Assembly: GCA_946406115.1 (NCBI GenBank)
Contig: OX291548.1
Location: 5,878,373 to 5,942,372, forward strand
Length of the DNA stretch: 64,000 nucleotides
Direction: 5' to 3'
Source of the DNA: Apoda limacodes
Lineage: Eukaryota; Arthropoda; Insecta; Lepidoptera; Limacodidae
In this document: positions 45,788 to 56,465 of the stretch, piece by piece
Layout: the number at the start of each line of letters is the position of its first letter
Position numbering within the stretch: position 1 is the first letter of the stretch
Notes under the pieces: model-generated
The model's database searches: none
What the model was told of the DNA's origin: nothing
Seen by the model: only the letters and a program-made list of their open reading frames with translations
Position numbers and translations under genes: made by a program

Positions 45788-47178
45788 TCACTTCTAAACA
45801 GTCAAAACCTAGAAGTATTACTCTAATTTTTGGACATATCACACAACGCAATCTGGTTCCAAACTAAGCAAAGCTTATATTATGAAAACCAGAAAACGGA
45901 TACAAATACTGAAATACTTTTTTTTGTAAATACATACATATCATACATAAATACACCCAGAGTCAAGACAAACACAAATGTATATTGCATTTTAATCGTA
46001 TATTTATTTTCAAAATATCAAATCTATTGATGCGCTACAATATAATGAAACTAAAATAAAACTAAAATTAAAAATTACGAACTAGCTTTTGTCAGCGGTT
46101 TCCTTGCTCTAAATTTAGTTATCGCCGTGGAATTCCTACAGTAAATCCTTAAAGTAAAAATTGTTTAAGCAAGCTACAGCTGTAGTTCGTTCAATTGGAA
46201 TTCGGTTATAATTATCCCGAGGAAACTCTTTAAGTGTAATAGTATGTGTCCTTCTCCTTCTTGTTAACTATCTCTGTGCCAAATTTTAGTTCAATTATAT
46301 GCTCCGTTGCGGCGTTATTGGGAAAAAAAAATACAAACTGTTACATTTATACTATTACATAGTTAGGATTATACATGGATAAACCCTAGTCTATAATACA
46401 ATTACTTTGTTTTCTATTACTATTACAGTGAGCTACATTGTATTGTTAACAACTACTTGTAGTGAATAGCGAAATGCTACGGTAATTATATACAGCGTTA
46501 TGCTAATGCCTTCTGCCGAAATAAAGCCAAGATGAAATATAAAGGCTCGTTTCCAGACAAATTACTCAGAACCTCGTACCTAATGCTCCCCGTAACTAAT
46601 TGTTTAATTCTAGTCTGCAGTTAAACTGACTACTGCTTATTCCATGTTTTACTTTTAAAAGTTTTTCTACAAACTGTGTTACACTAAATATTTTTAACTA
46701 TTAACATTTCGTTACTCGCAGCGCGTTATTATCAAATATTGCTATTGACAAAAATCACAAAATGCATTTACTAAGGAGTTATAAAGTTACCAGAATTGTC
46801 GTTGAATGTAGCTTTTGGTTGGTTTGTCTGCCTAAATATATAGTCAGTTTTGACCAACTTCTCCATTTAAGATTAACTTAAAATGTAAAATAAGAAAACG
46901 TGATCTCTCTGCCTGTCTACATCAAAATTTTTATTTGAACAATACAACAATTATATCACAATATATGAGTATATCTTTACACACCGAATGTCAATTTTTA
47001 AACGTTCTATTTAATGTTCACTCTACATATACGTTAAGATACGTCTAATATAACTTTACTGTGCCTTATTTACTTTATTCTCGTAGCATATCTATGTTGA
47101 TTATGGTCATCCCCACCGGTTATCTAAAAAGAAAACATTAAATTAACATAAGTAACTGCCTATGTACAAAATAGATAT
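45788..47178. repeat. Duplicated block C2
   Basis: Counterpart of C1 (21423-23033). It ends where the jockey fragment begins, near 47180. Confidence 0.8.
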
Positions 47179-47184
47179 GTACAA

Positions 47185-47795
47185 CTCTCCTAACGAACCC
47201 GGGGACGTCGGCGTCATGTTAGGCGCGAGGCTCGCTATCCGGATAACGAGATCGTCATCTGAGATATTGAGGAATCGTGGGGAGCTCGAAGTCCCTGTGT
47301 AGGTCCGCATTACGGACGTACAAGGAGGTCCCGGAGGCCGCTCTGAGGAAGCAGTTTTGGGTCTGGAGTTTATGGAGATTGCGTATAGATAACGCATAGA
47401 CGATGCTAGCATATGAAGTGATGTAAACAGTCTGCTTATTTTTAAGCGACATCTTACTGTACTTACCTATCATGGGATAAAGACGACTGAGGACCAAAGT
47501 GGCTCGGTCTGTAACTATTTTGGTGTGATCGCGGAAGTTCAATCGCCTATGTATGGTCACACCGAGATCTTTGGTCTTATTTTTCCAGGGAATGGCACGA
47601 CCGAAGAGTGAGAGGGCAGATGGCCGCGGAGGGCGACCTACGATAAAGAGAACGGCAGAGCTTTTGTCGGGATTCACTTCGATTCTCCATTTCCGAAACC
47701 ATTGCGGATTGGGGTCTCTTAGTGATTCGACTCACTTGCCTTACGTTGGTAAACATAGCGGTATCGTCCGCAAAGAGAGCTAGTTGGGTACCTAT
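47185..47795 (-). pseudogene. Jockey-clade LINE 3' fragment
   Basis: The minus-strand frame 47255-47677 has NPDKSSAVLF, LFGRAIPWKNKTKDLGVT, RLYPMIGKYSKMSLKNK and VRNADLHRDFELPTI, the C-terminal third of a jockey-type reverse transcriptase. The catalytic box lies upstream and is absent. It abuts the gypsy remnant near 47796. Confidence 0.8.
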
Positions 47796-47803
47796 CGTTA
47801 TCG

Positions 47804-48900
47804 TTATTTGTGTAATTGGGTTTCAGCTGCGTGGTTGTAAAGTGCTAAGACGGGCCCATTAATTAAACAACGCTTTAAGGTTTCAAATGCTGATTCCTCG
47901 GTTGTAGTCCACCGCCATACTGCATCTTTCTTCAAAAGGCTGGTCAATGGTTGCACTATGAATGCAAAATCTTTAGCGAATTTTCTGAAGAAACCTGCCA
48001 GACCCACAAATCTTCGGACATCGTGCTGGTTGGAGGGAGTTGGAAATTTTGCTACAGCTTAAGTTTTTAGCACCCCGGGCTTGACTCCATCTTTTCCTAA
48101 TTCAAACCCTAAAAACTCTAGTCGTTCTTGAAAGAAATTGCATTTTTCCATCTTTAGAGTAAGGCTACTCTCTTTTAGTAGTGAGCTAACTTCTTCCAAG
48201 CGTGATAAACCTTGGTCAAAAGATCTTGCTGGAATCAATATGTCATCCATGTAGATGATCACATAGTCGGCTCTCGCTTTATCCAGTACTTTGTGCATTA
48301 CTCTTTGGAATACTGCCGGGGAATTGGCTAGTCAAAACGGGACGCGATTATACTCATATTGCCCATCCGGAGTAACAAATGCAGTTTTTTCTTTTGACTG
48401 TTCCGCAATCGGTATCTGATGGTACCCGGATGCAAGATCAAGTGTAGTAAAAATAGTTTGATCTGACAATTGATCTAGCAGGTCTTTGATTCGAGGAAGG
48501 GGATAATGATCCCTTTTTGTTTTGTTGTTGAGTGCTCGATAGTCCATGCATAGTCTTTTTTCGCCAGATTTCTTTTGCACCAATACTATTAGACTGGCGT
48601 AAGGAGAATTTGACTCACGAACTCAATGAGTTCAGCTACCATAGATTTTATGTTTTGTCGTTCTGAATGGGACAATCTGTATGGTTCTTGACAAGTTCAT
48701 TAACCTCTGTTTTTCGTCAGCAGTTAGAGACGCGTCACATTTGATAGTTGACTTATTGGTCGAAACTCTATCATCGACTGCCACGTTCAGAATATGTTTC
48801 CCCACACCCAAATACCTTGTTAGCAACAAATCCTGTGTCAAAGTCACGGGTTTTGTGCATAAGCTTTGCATTAGTAAAAGACAGGATCCTTGATTAACTT
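47804..48900 (-). pseudogene. Gypsy reverse transcriptase
   Basis: Frames give KKSGEKRLCMDYRALN, FTTLDLASGYHQIPI, TAFVTPDGQYEYNRVPF, then IIYMDDILI (the catalytic Tyr-Met-Asp-Asp is intact), FLGFELGKDG, and GLAGFFRKFAKDFA, WRWTTTEESAFETLK of the thumb/tether. Interruptions lie between 48298 and 48332 (a stop after VPF) and near 48060 and 48600. Confidence 0.88.
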
Positions 48901-49034
48901 CATACTCTCCTGGAAATAAATAACTGAACCTCCTACATATACGTTTCCACTAATTGATTCATTAGCTAAAGTACGGACGCATTGCATTTTACCCGGCAAT
49001 ATCGTGGTGTCATTAACAGCCTTCAATATAATCT

Positions 49035-49370
49035 TCACTTCGCTTTTTTTTCATGTCCTATTTTCTCAAATTTTAACTCAGTTATCGTTTTGATAATACG
49101 CACATTGGGGCGTTCGGTAAAAGTATGTCCCAACAATACTGGACAGTTTATTAGTTGGTCATTGACTACAAATATATAGACATTTTTTTCGACCATACCT
49201 TGTACTTCAATAACGGATTGAGTTTTACCAAGCGGTAAGTTTGGTACATTCCATAATCCTCGCAACAACGGCCCATCAACATCCAACCAGTATAGACCAA
49301 GTCTTGGGGCATCCGACTGTCGTATCAATTTCGCTTCACTACCCAAGTCAACTTGACAGCAAATCGGTAC
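49035..49370 (-). pseudogene. Gypsy retropepsin
   Basis: A hydrophobic approach followed by V-D-L-G-S-E-A at the expected active site: the usual Thr/Ser of D-T-G is Leu here. Downstream come VIEVQGMVEKNV and LINCPVLLGHTF, matching the flap and second hydrophobic strand. Probably inactive. Confidence 0.65.
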
Positions 49371-49519
49371 TTCATTACTTTTATTACAATTTTACATATG
49401 TTGCCCCCACTATCCGTTTGTATTAGAGGAAAATTTGTGGGCTTCTTAGGACGTGAATCTAGTTCCTCTGACGTGTCATCTAAATGAAGTTTCAATATAC
49501 TTTTTTCTTGGCTTTCTGG

Positions 49520-50086
49520 TTATTTATTATTTTTTTTGGGACAATCTGTAGCAGTGTGGCCAAACATATGACAGTATGTACACTTAACAATAGGTTTCTG
49601 ACATTTAGAACATGGGTGCCCTTTCTCCTTGCAATTAAAACAAGTTATATTTCCAAAGTCATGACGTGGTCTAGGTCGGTTTGCGGTTTCGGTGATTTTA
49701 TTGTTGAGTCGAGAAAATGTTTGGCTATTGTAATAACGCTTATTATTCCAAGCATTTGTATTAGAGCTATCCCTACTTTGGTATTGTAATGTTTGAAAGA
49801 ATTGTAATAATTCTTCAGGTTGTTCAAATTTTGCAGCTTGAGCGCCAACTCTTACTCCCCTGTCATCTACCCCACGCAAAATGCAATCGATTGCATCACT
49901 ACCGAAAATTCTGCAACGGTTCAGTAAATTTATTTTTGAGAAGAAATAAAGCTCGAGAGACTATAAACACGTTTATTTAGCATTTCCGTTAGTAGTTCTG
50001 CATAATTTTCGGTAGCAGGGAAGGATTTTTGCAATAACAACTTCCATTCAGGACATGTTCTTTTGAAGGACGGTGAGGCTTGGTAC
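49520..50086 (-). pseudogene. Gypsy gag: C-terminal capsid and nucleocapsid
   Basis: Reads from the LTR-A insertion point (codons for Q-A-S-P after W-Y on the far side), through a helical capsid part (LLQKSFPATENYAELL), to two zinc knuckles: CFNCKEKGHPCSKC and CTYCHMFGHTATDC, C-x2-C-x3/4-H type. The basic linker between capsid and knuckles is Asn/Arg-rich. Confidence 0.85.
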
Positions 50087-50684
50087 TGTAGAGGTTACGA
50101 CCTCTTGGTAAGTGTAAAGGAAGTAAATATGCTAGCGAACGTTTTTCACGCAGCAAATACTTCGTAGTGGTTTTATGAAAATATAATAGATGGTGTCAGT
50201 GCGTTTTTAAATAAAAGTTTGTCAGTAATTTTACATTGATTGAGATTCCAGTGAAAATTATAGATCAGACAAGTCTATATAAATTTGGAGGGTCGATTCC
50301 TGTCTCTATCAGGGAGCCCTAAAATTTGTAGAATGGCCTTATATTGCCAGTAGTCTTAGGGTAAGATACTCCAGTATCCAAAATGCACTAAGCATCGCCA
50401 CCATTGCGATTAAAATGTAGATATTACCCAATGTACCGACACGACGACCCGAGGCCTATTGAAGGATGGCCTAATAAAAGAAGACGTCCTGCAGATAAGT
50501 TTAAAATTGTATAATAATTTTCCTAGGTAGTAGATGAGTCTAAAGGATGTATACTCTTGTGGCGATTGAAAAGAACATCTGAATACATAAAGGAACTCCC
50601 GATGTCCCCCTTTTTTTTAGTAGAGATCCCGATACCTAATAAGAAATAGGTAGAAGCAGCTTCTTCACGCCCCCGCACGCTGCA
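50087..50684 (+). repeat. 5' LTR of the right LTR-A copy
   Basis: 598 bp from TGTAGAGGTTACG to CGCACGCTGCA, matching 1673-2292. The primer binding site after it (from 50685) does not match a tRNA end that I recognise. Confidence 0.9.
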
Positions 50685-50757
50685 TATAGTGAAGTACGCC
50701 GTTGTCTGCTAAAACAGGTGACAAAGGGATAGAGAAAGGTAAAATTATTTAGCAATA

Positions 50758-51130
50758 ATGTCTCTAAATGTCCAAGAGTTATCTAGGAGAATGTCAGGTG
50801 ATGGGTCAGAGGTATTAAAAGCCCTCAACGACATTGAGGCACATGTTATTTTAACGGGGTTAGATAAAGAAACAAAGGGTCGGCAGGTTCTGGAATTGTT
50901 ATTGCCAGATCACTGGCGCAATTATCTCTCGGTGCATAAAAAATTAGAGGAAAGCACAACGTACGAAGAGATCATAAAATGTATTAAGGCAAAAGTGTCC
51001 CCAGGTGACCCCACCCAATATTTTATACAGTGCAACAGTGTGAGAGAGAAGGTATAGAGCCTTACCTATATTGTGTTTTAAGTCAGGCTGCTAAATGTAA
51101 TATTAAAGATGAGTGCATCATAATAAAGCG
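50758..51130 (+). pseudogene. LTR-A gag-like protein
   Basis: Frame 50758-51057 begins MSLNVQELSRRM and has the helical LTGLDKETKGRQVLELLLPDHWRNYL segment, similar in style to small capsid domains of gypsy-type gags. A one-base shift moves the frame near 51040. No zinc knuckle is visible before the protease. Confidence 0.5.
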
Positions 51131-51132
51131 GT

Positions 51133-52940
51133 TTGAGGATAGTGTTTCCTTGCCATGGAAGAGGAAAATCGGAATATGCGTGGTCATATACACAACCAGC
51201 AGGGGGCTTATGTAGTAGTACTGAACAGGATAGGTATTTGGAAAGCCAATGGGAAAGCCAAGATAATTATATTCAGCATGAGTATGATGAAAATAGGGAA
51301 GAATATGCTGTGAATTTTAATTTAATTAGGGAAAAACCTAATTTATTAAGGGTTTCTATTGTGTTACGAGGAGAGAGGTTATCCTGTATTGTGGACACAG
51401 GATCCGAGGTATCTATTTTACCTATGGGAGTATTTCAAAGGCTATTCTCGGATAGGAGAAGGTGGCAAGAAGAAGGAATATGTATGGTATCCGCCAACGG
51501 AGCCACATTCCAAGGATATAGATTGTGTGGCATCTATATCAAAATCGCCGAAGAAGCATTTGAAGGTGATTTTGTTGTTTTATCGAATAACAAAGATAGG
51601 TTTACATTCGATAAGTTTAGGTTAGGTAGATGTAAGGTGGCCCCAATTACGATTGATTTAATCGAAGATACGCCTGTATATGAACAGCCGTATTGGACGT
51701 CAAGTGCTCAGCAGAAAATAATTGCAGATCAAGTGCAATAATTATTAAAGTAAGGGCTAATGAGAGAGTCGCGTAGCGAGTATGCGAGACATATTGTATT
51801 AGTTAAGAATGATGAGAAGGAATGACGATTTTGAGTTGATTATCGCAAAATGAATAAAAAGGTGAAAGAGGTTCCATGTCCTGTCACGCGGATAGAAAAG
51901 GTATTACAAGTATTACAAGGAGCGAAATATTTTTGCGAGATAAATTTAAATTTAGGCTATTTCCAATTGGAAATAGAAGAAAAGGATAGGTATAAAACAG
52001 GGTTTATGTGGGAAGTCAGGGTAGTTATGAGAGGAACGTGTTACCATTCGGAATGAAAAATAGCCAAGCGTTTTTCCAAAAGACAATGAATTTTGCGTTA
52101 AAAGATTTGTTAGGGAAAGTTGTATTGGTATATGTTGATAATAAAATTATTTATCACGAGAATTTAGTAGAGTTAGGTCAATTGTTAGAAGTAACTCTCC
52201 AAAAGCTTCGCGAGGCTAACTTAACGTTGAAACCGTCCAAATGTACGTTTGGTTTCACACAAGTGCAATTATTAGGGTAAGTTGTATCAAATGAGGGAAT
52301 ATTGCCTGATCGAGTAAAGTTAGGTAGGTTAGATAGTATAAAAACGCCGAAAAATATAAGGGAAGTTAGGTCGCTAGTAGATTTTTTATCATACTATAGG
52401 AAATTTATAGATAATTTCGCTAAAATCGCGTTTCCGTTAACTGATTTAACGCGTAAGAATCGTAAATTATCTTGGGGGGAGCGGCAAGAAGAAGCGCTTT
52501 AAGAGTTAATTAAAGAGATACAGAAACCTCCATTATTGCGGTATTTTTCGGAAGAGGAAGGCATTACAACGAAAATTGCAACTGATGCGAGCGATTTGTG
52601 TCTAGGAGCAATCCTTATGCAAGGAAAGTCGGAAAAAGAGATGTTACCCGTGATGTTTGCATCCAGAAAATTATCGGCAGCTGAGCGAAATTACTCAATT
52701 ACCGAAAAGGAATGTCTAGACATTAGTGTAGACACTAAATTTTTTCAGAAGTTATATTTGGGGTAAAGCGATACAGACCACAAGGCATTGTATTGGTTGG
52801 CAACCAATCGTAATAAAACTGGCAGAATTGCAAGATGGGTATTAGCTTTGCAAGAATTTGATTTTTCAGTTAATTTCGTGCAAGGAAAAAGTAACTTAGC
52901 GGATTCAGGAGAATCACCATAAGATTTTGAAGATAATTTA
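51133..52940 (+). pseudogene. LTR-A pol: protease, reverse transcriptase and RNase H
   Basis: Protease: SCIVDTGSEVSILP with intact DTG near 51390. RT: KYFCEINLNLGYFQLEI, TGFMWEV, LPFGMKNS, then VLVYVDNKIIYH where the catalytic Y-V-D-D has become Y-V-D-N (near 52135), LTLKPSKCTFGF, FLSYYRKFIDNFAKI. RNase H: IATDASDLCLGAILMQ, RKLSAAERNYSITEKE, and TDHKALYWLATNR. Frame changes or stops lie near 51740, 52040, 52280, 52500 and 52765. Related to Ty3/gypsy. Confidence 0.85.
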
Positions 52941-52943
52941 GTA

Positions 52944-53453
52944 GTGCTGGCCATCCATCAAAATCAATTGCTAGAAGGGCAAAATAGGGATGATTTTTGT
53001 GTAGGTGTACGTCAACGTTTGGTGAATCGCGGAATAAATCGCTATAAAGGATTTTTAGTTCGCGACGGTATGCTAATGCATTTACGCAAATTTTTAGGAA
53101 GAGATGTGTATAGGCATGTAATGGAATCGAGAGAAATACGGAATGTAGTTCTACGTCAAATAGTAGAAAAAGTTAGGCAAAGGATAATGCACGCGCAGCA
53201 GCAACAAAAAGTTGTATTTGATCGTCGGGCAAAACCGAAAAATTTGGTTGTAGGAGTTGTAGTATTGTTATATTTTGATAAACGACGAACAGGGTTCTCA
53301 TATAAATTAAAGAAAATTTATAAGGGTCCGTATGAGATTGTTAGGTTAGTTAGGCATAGCAATGCGTTGTCGAGAAATGTACGTACGGATAGACAGGTAG
53401 GTCCTGTACATTTTAATAGGTTAAAAGTATTCCGTCCGAGATTAACCTTATGA
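52944..53453 (+). pseudogene. LTR-A integrase remnant (C-terminal)
   Basis: The N-terminal part (RYKGFLVRDGMLMH) is the linker after RNase H. It then jumps to VRQRIMHAQQQQKVVFDRRAK, KNLVVGVVVLLY and YKGPYEIVRLV, the SH3-like tail of an integrase. The DDE core between them is absent. The left copy carries the same tail. Confidence 0.75.
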
Positions 53454-53455
53454 AT

Positions 53456-55147
53456 AGGTTAATTCAACCAATTTACTTGGTAAAATAAATAAACGGACAG
53501 ATCGATTTATTTATATATAGATAATGAAGTCAGGGTATAAAGCTAGTCAGGCTAGTTTTAGTAAACTTTTTTGACTAGATTTGTTTTTCAAAATTCAGAA
53601 GGTCTAGTAACGGACATTGTTAATATTCGAATGGTAATTTAGGTATTTTAGATGGTTTAGGTAGATTTTTTTTCAAAATTCAGAAAGTCTAGTAGCGGAC
53701 ATTGGTAATATTTGAGTTGTAATTTAGGCATATAGATTATTTAGGTATGTGTAGGTTTGCTAAACTATACTAGGTAAGCAAGAAATACTTGAGAGAAATA
53801 GGTAATTTCTAAAATGTTTAGAAGTTTGAAAGTCAAACTTAGGTAATGTCGAGTGATAATGAAATGTCATTATAGGATATCATGAAAAGTTATCCGATAA
53901 AATGCAAGATTGGGGGAGTGAGCCATGTGATTTTAGTTGTCGTGGTAACGCAAAATAATAAGGTATTTTCATTTTTGTTGTATTATAATGGTTGGTAAAT
54001 ATGTCAAAATAATGTTTTGCTACAAATAAATGGTTAGAAGATAGTTTAGAAGAAGTATGATAGAAGAAGGCTGTAGCCATAAAGCGGAGTATAGAAACGA
54101 GTAAAGCAGGAAGAGAAGGTCACCAAGTCATGAGTAACTTGTACCTTGTACTAAGTACACGCTGGAGGTTAGTAAATATTGTAGGAGCATAGATTGAGGT
54201 AAAAAGTTCAAAGGAAACGAGGGTTTGTTAAGTTTATAGTAGTAGGAAGTTGTCATACTAGTAGGATTTAGTAGAGAATTGTAGGAATTTTAATAGGTGT
54301 AGGTTATTATATTGAAAAGTTTAATATGGTTTGGTATATGAGATTTTGTTAGAAAAATACAAAGTCATCATATGAAGATAGGTCAAGCATGGAGAAATTC
54401 GAAGTAGGATAAGGTTCCGTAGGGAATATGTTATTGTTAGATGGGTGTAGGATGACAGTAAAGTCAGTGTAGGACGAGCGAATTCTGATGTCGAGGTTAT
54501 ATTTGTCATTAGATAGGGCTAAGATAGATTGATGCTAGTCGGTAATAGGGTTCCGTAAGGTGATTCATTTTATTGAATTTAATTATTATATATTAAAAGA
54601 TAGGATTTCTGAAGTTAAGGTTCCTTAAGATTAGTGAGTTTAGTATGGATAGTTTCCACTAGGAAAAGGGTTAGATGAAGTCAAGAGGAGTTTTAGTTTA
54701 TGAAAGTAAGGTTCCGTAGGTTGATTTTTATAATAAAATTAAATAAATAAATAAAAAGGTATTGTAAAGAGTGAATTGATTTGAGGAGATATAGGGATCT
54801 GTATATAGGTTTTTGCATCTTATAAATTTATAATGGCATAAAATTTTGTGAAGGGTGAATAGGTATAATGTGTAGGGATCCGTAGGTAAATAATCCAACG
54901 ATAGATTGATGTGTAAAATAGGTTAGAGCCAAGTGCGAACCATTGGTATATTAAAGGTATTATAATGAGACATATGGTTGAAAGTTGTTTAGGTCAAGGG
55001 TGATCTGTGGCAAGCGTGATCCAGACCAATGGTATTGGAATAGTGATTAGGGTCGAGTGAGATTTAGATCAAGGGTGATCTGAGTCATTAGGTATAGGAT
55101 CCAAGTAGGATTAGGGCCAAGTGTGAGCCGTACTATAAACATTATAT
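53456..55147 (+). repeat. Non-coding 3' segment of right LTR-A copy
   Basis: Purine-rich and aligned with 2760-4690 in inverse order. It contains two units of the roughly 84-bp tandem repeat and several 'caagggtgatct' words. About 850 bp present in the left copy (its last internal part and most of the 3' LTR) have been deleted just before 55148. Confidence 0.75.
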
Positions 55148-55265
55148 TTGAAAAGAATATCTGAATACATTAAGGAACTCCCGATTTCGTCTTTTTATTA
55201 GCAGAGATCCCGATACCTAATAAGAAATAAGTAGAAGCAGCTTCTTTACGCCCCCGCACGCTGCA
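55148..55265 (+). repeat. Truncated 3' LTR of right LTR-A copy
   Basis: Only the last 118 bp remain, from 'ttgaaaagaatatctg' to the CA end. The match to the 5' LTR shows several substitutions, so the insertion is not recent. Confidence 0.85.
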
Positions 55266-55805
55266 GTACCAAACTTTGGCATGTCCTGCGAGTCTAGGTA
55301 GGGCATAATGTATTGTCTGCCTATCATTCCATCTATATATTTCACTACACTCATCTACTTTATTTAACCAAATTGTGATAGTTTTCTCCCAACACATCGA
55401 ATCGAATTCCGGAATAACGTTGCCTAATGCGCGGAAACGGTCACGCTCACACATTTGCTTTTTAAAAACTTTCAGAAATTCTTCAAAAATTACAGATGTC
55501 GATTCATACCTGAGCCTGTCGGCTCCATCCCTCCTTGGGCTCCGGCTTCGACTTCGAAGCTCTCGTTCTCCATGTCGCCCTCATTCTCGGCGTTCGCACT
55601 CCTTTTGCAGTTGACTAGCCATCAAATGCAGACGCTGTTTTTCTAGCTCGAGTTCCTCTTCGCGGTCTTTTAAAGACATTTGGCGGGGACTAAATAAACG
55701 ACTGGGATTACAAGGCCCGTTATAATCTTGATCACAATGCGGCCTTGGCTGCAAAATCGGGCTTCGGTCGGGCTCTTCAAGCTGCTGATCGCCATTGCAG
55801 TTCAT
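55266..55805 (-). pseudogene. Gypsy gag: N-terminal part
   Basis: Begins MNCNGDQQLEEPD at 55805. A charged coiled segment follows (KDREEELELEKQRLHL), then after frame breaks the capsid region (FRALGNVIPEFD, WLNKVDECSEIYRW, YALPRLAGHAKVWY). The frame ends at the LTR-A insertion and resumes at 50086. In-frame stops between 55455 and 55580. Confidence 0.8.
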
Positions 55806-56465
55806 TTTGATTCTGAAATTTAATCATTCTGTATTAGAATCCAGTTTCCAATCGAGCTAATGTTTATTAGAACATATAGACAAACATGGACGGAGGTTAC
55901 GTGACCGTTTCAGTCCCTGCTATTTTAATAAAAGGAAATCTATCACTAGCGCTAGCCAAGGGACAAGATTTTTTTTTTTTTTTTTAACAATTTAAACCAG
56001 TCGTCGTAACACTGTACGTTAAGTACAGTCCTCAAATTTTTGTTAACACATAGTAGATTTTGAGACTGTACGTCACACTTGTCCTGCGTAGGGATCAAAC
56101 GCACAATACTATGCTACAATCTGAGAGTAATGAGAATGTAGTTAAGGTGAACCAACTGGTGTCTAAATCGTACAAAAATTTCTTTACACTTAAAAGTTTG
56201 ACCCGAGCGATTATTTATCATGTCGCGCAATACGACAAAAAAAACATATTTATTTCATTATATTAATTTTTTTGTGTTTTTACTCACGATAGGGCCATTA
56301 GTAACAGTACAGTTTTTACACATTATTAGTGAATTATTTATTATTTAAAATTAAATTTATTTTATACTTATTAAATTACTTATACACAGATTTCTACTCT
56401 ATAGTACTCAACATTCTGTTTTTGTTTGTGCTAGGTAGCCTAGTGTAGCCTAGTGTAGGTTATTA
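55806..56465. other. Intergenic, probable gypsy leader
   Basis: Includes a poly-T run near 55971-55986. The first part may be the leader of the minus-strand gypsy element; no LTR was found. No gene. Confidence 0.4.

Larger units (their letters stand above)
47796..50086 (-). mobile_element. Gypsy-type LTR element, 3' portion (gag end to RNase H start)
   Basis: Minus-strand element continuing 55266-55805, from which it is separated by the LTR-A insertion. In order: rest of the capsid/nucleocapsid (50086-49520), protease, reverse transcriptase and the beginning of RNase H, then an abrupt end at the jockey fragment. No LTR seen. Confidence 0.85.
50087..55265 (+). mobile_element. LTR-A retrotransposon, right copy
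   Basis: Plus-strand insertion in the gypsy gag. TG at 50087 and CA at 55265 are the LTR ends; GTAC flanks both sides (50083-50086 and 55266-55269). Order: 5' LTR 50087-50684, gag-like frame, protease, reverse transcriptase, RNase H, integrase C-terminal tail, long 3' segment, truncated 3' LTR. The integrase core is missing and several frames are shifted. Confidence 0.9.
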
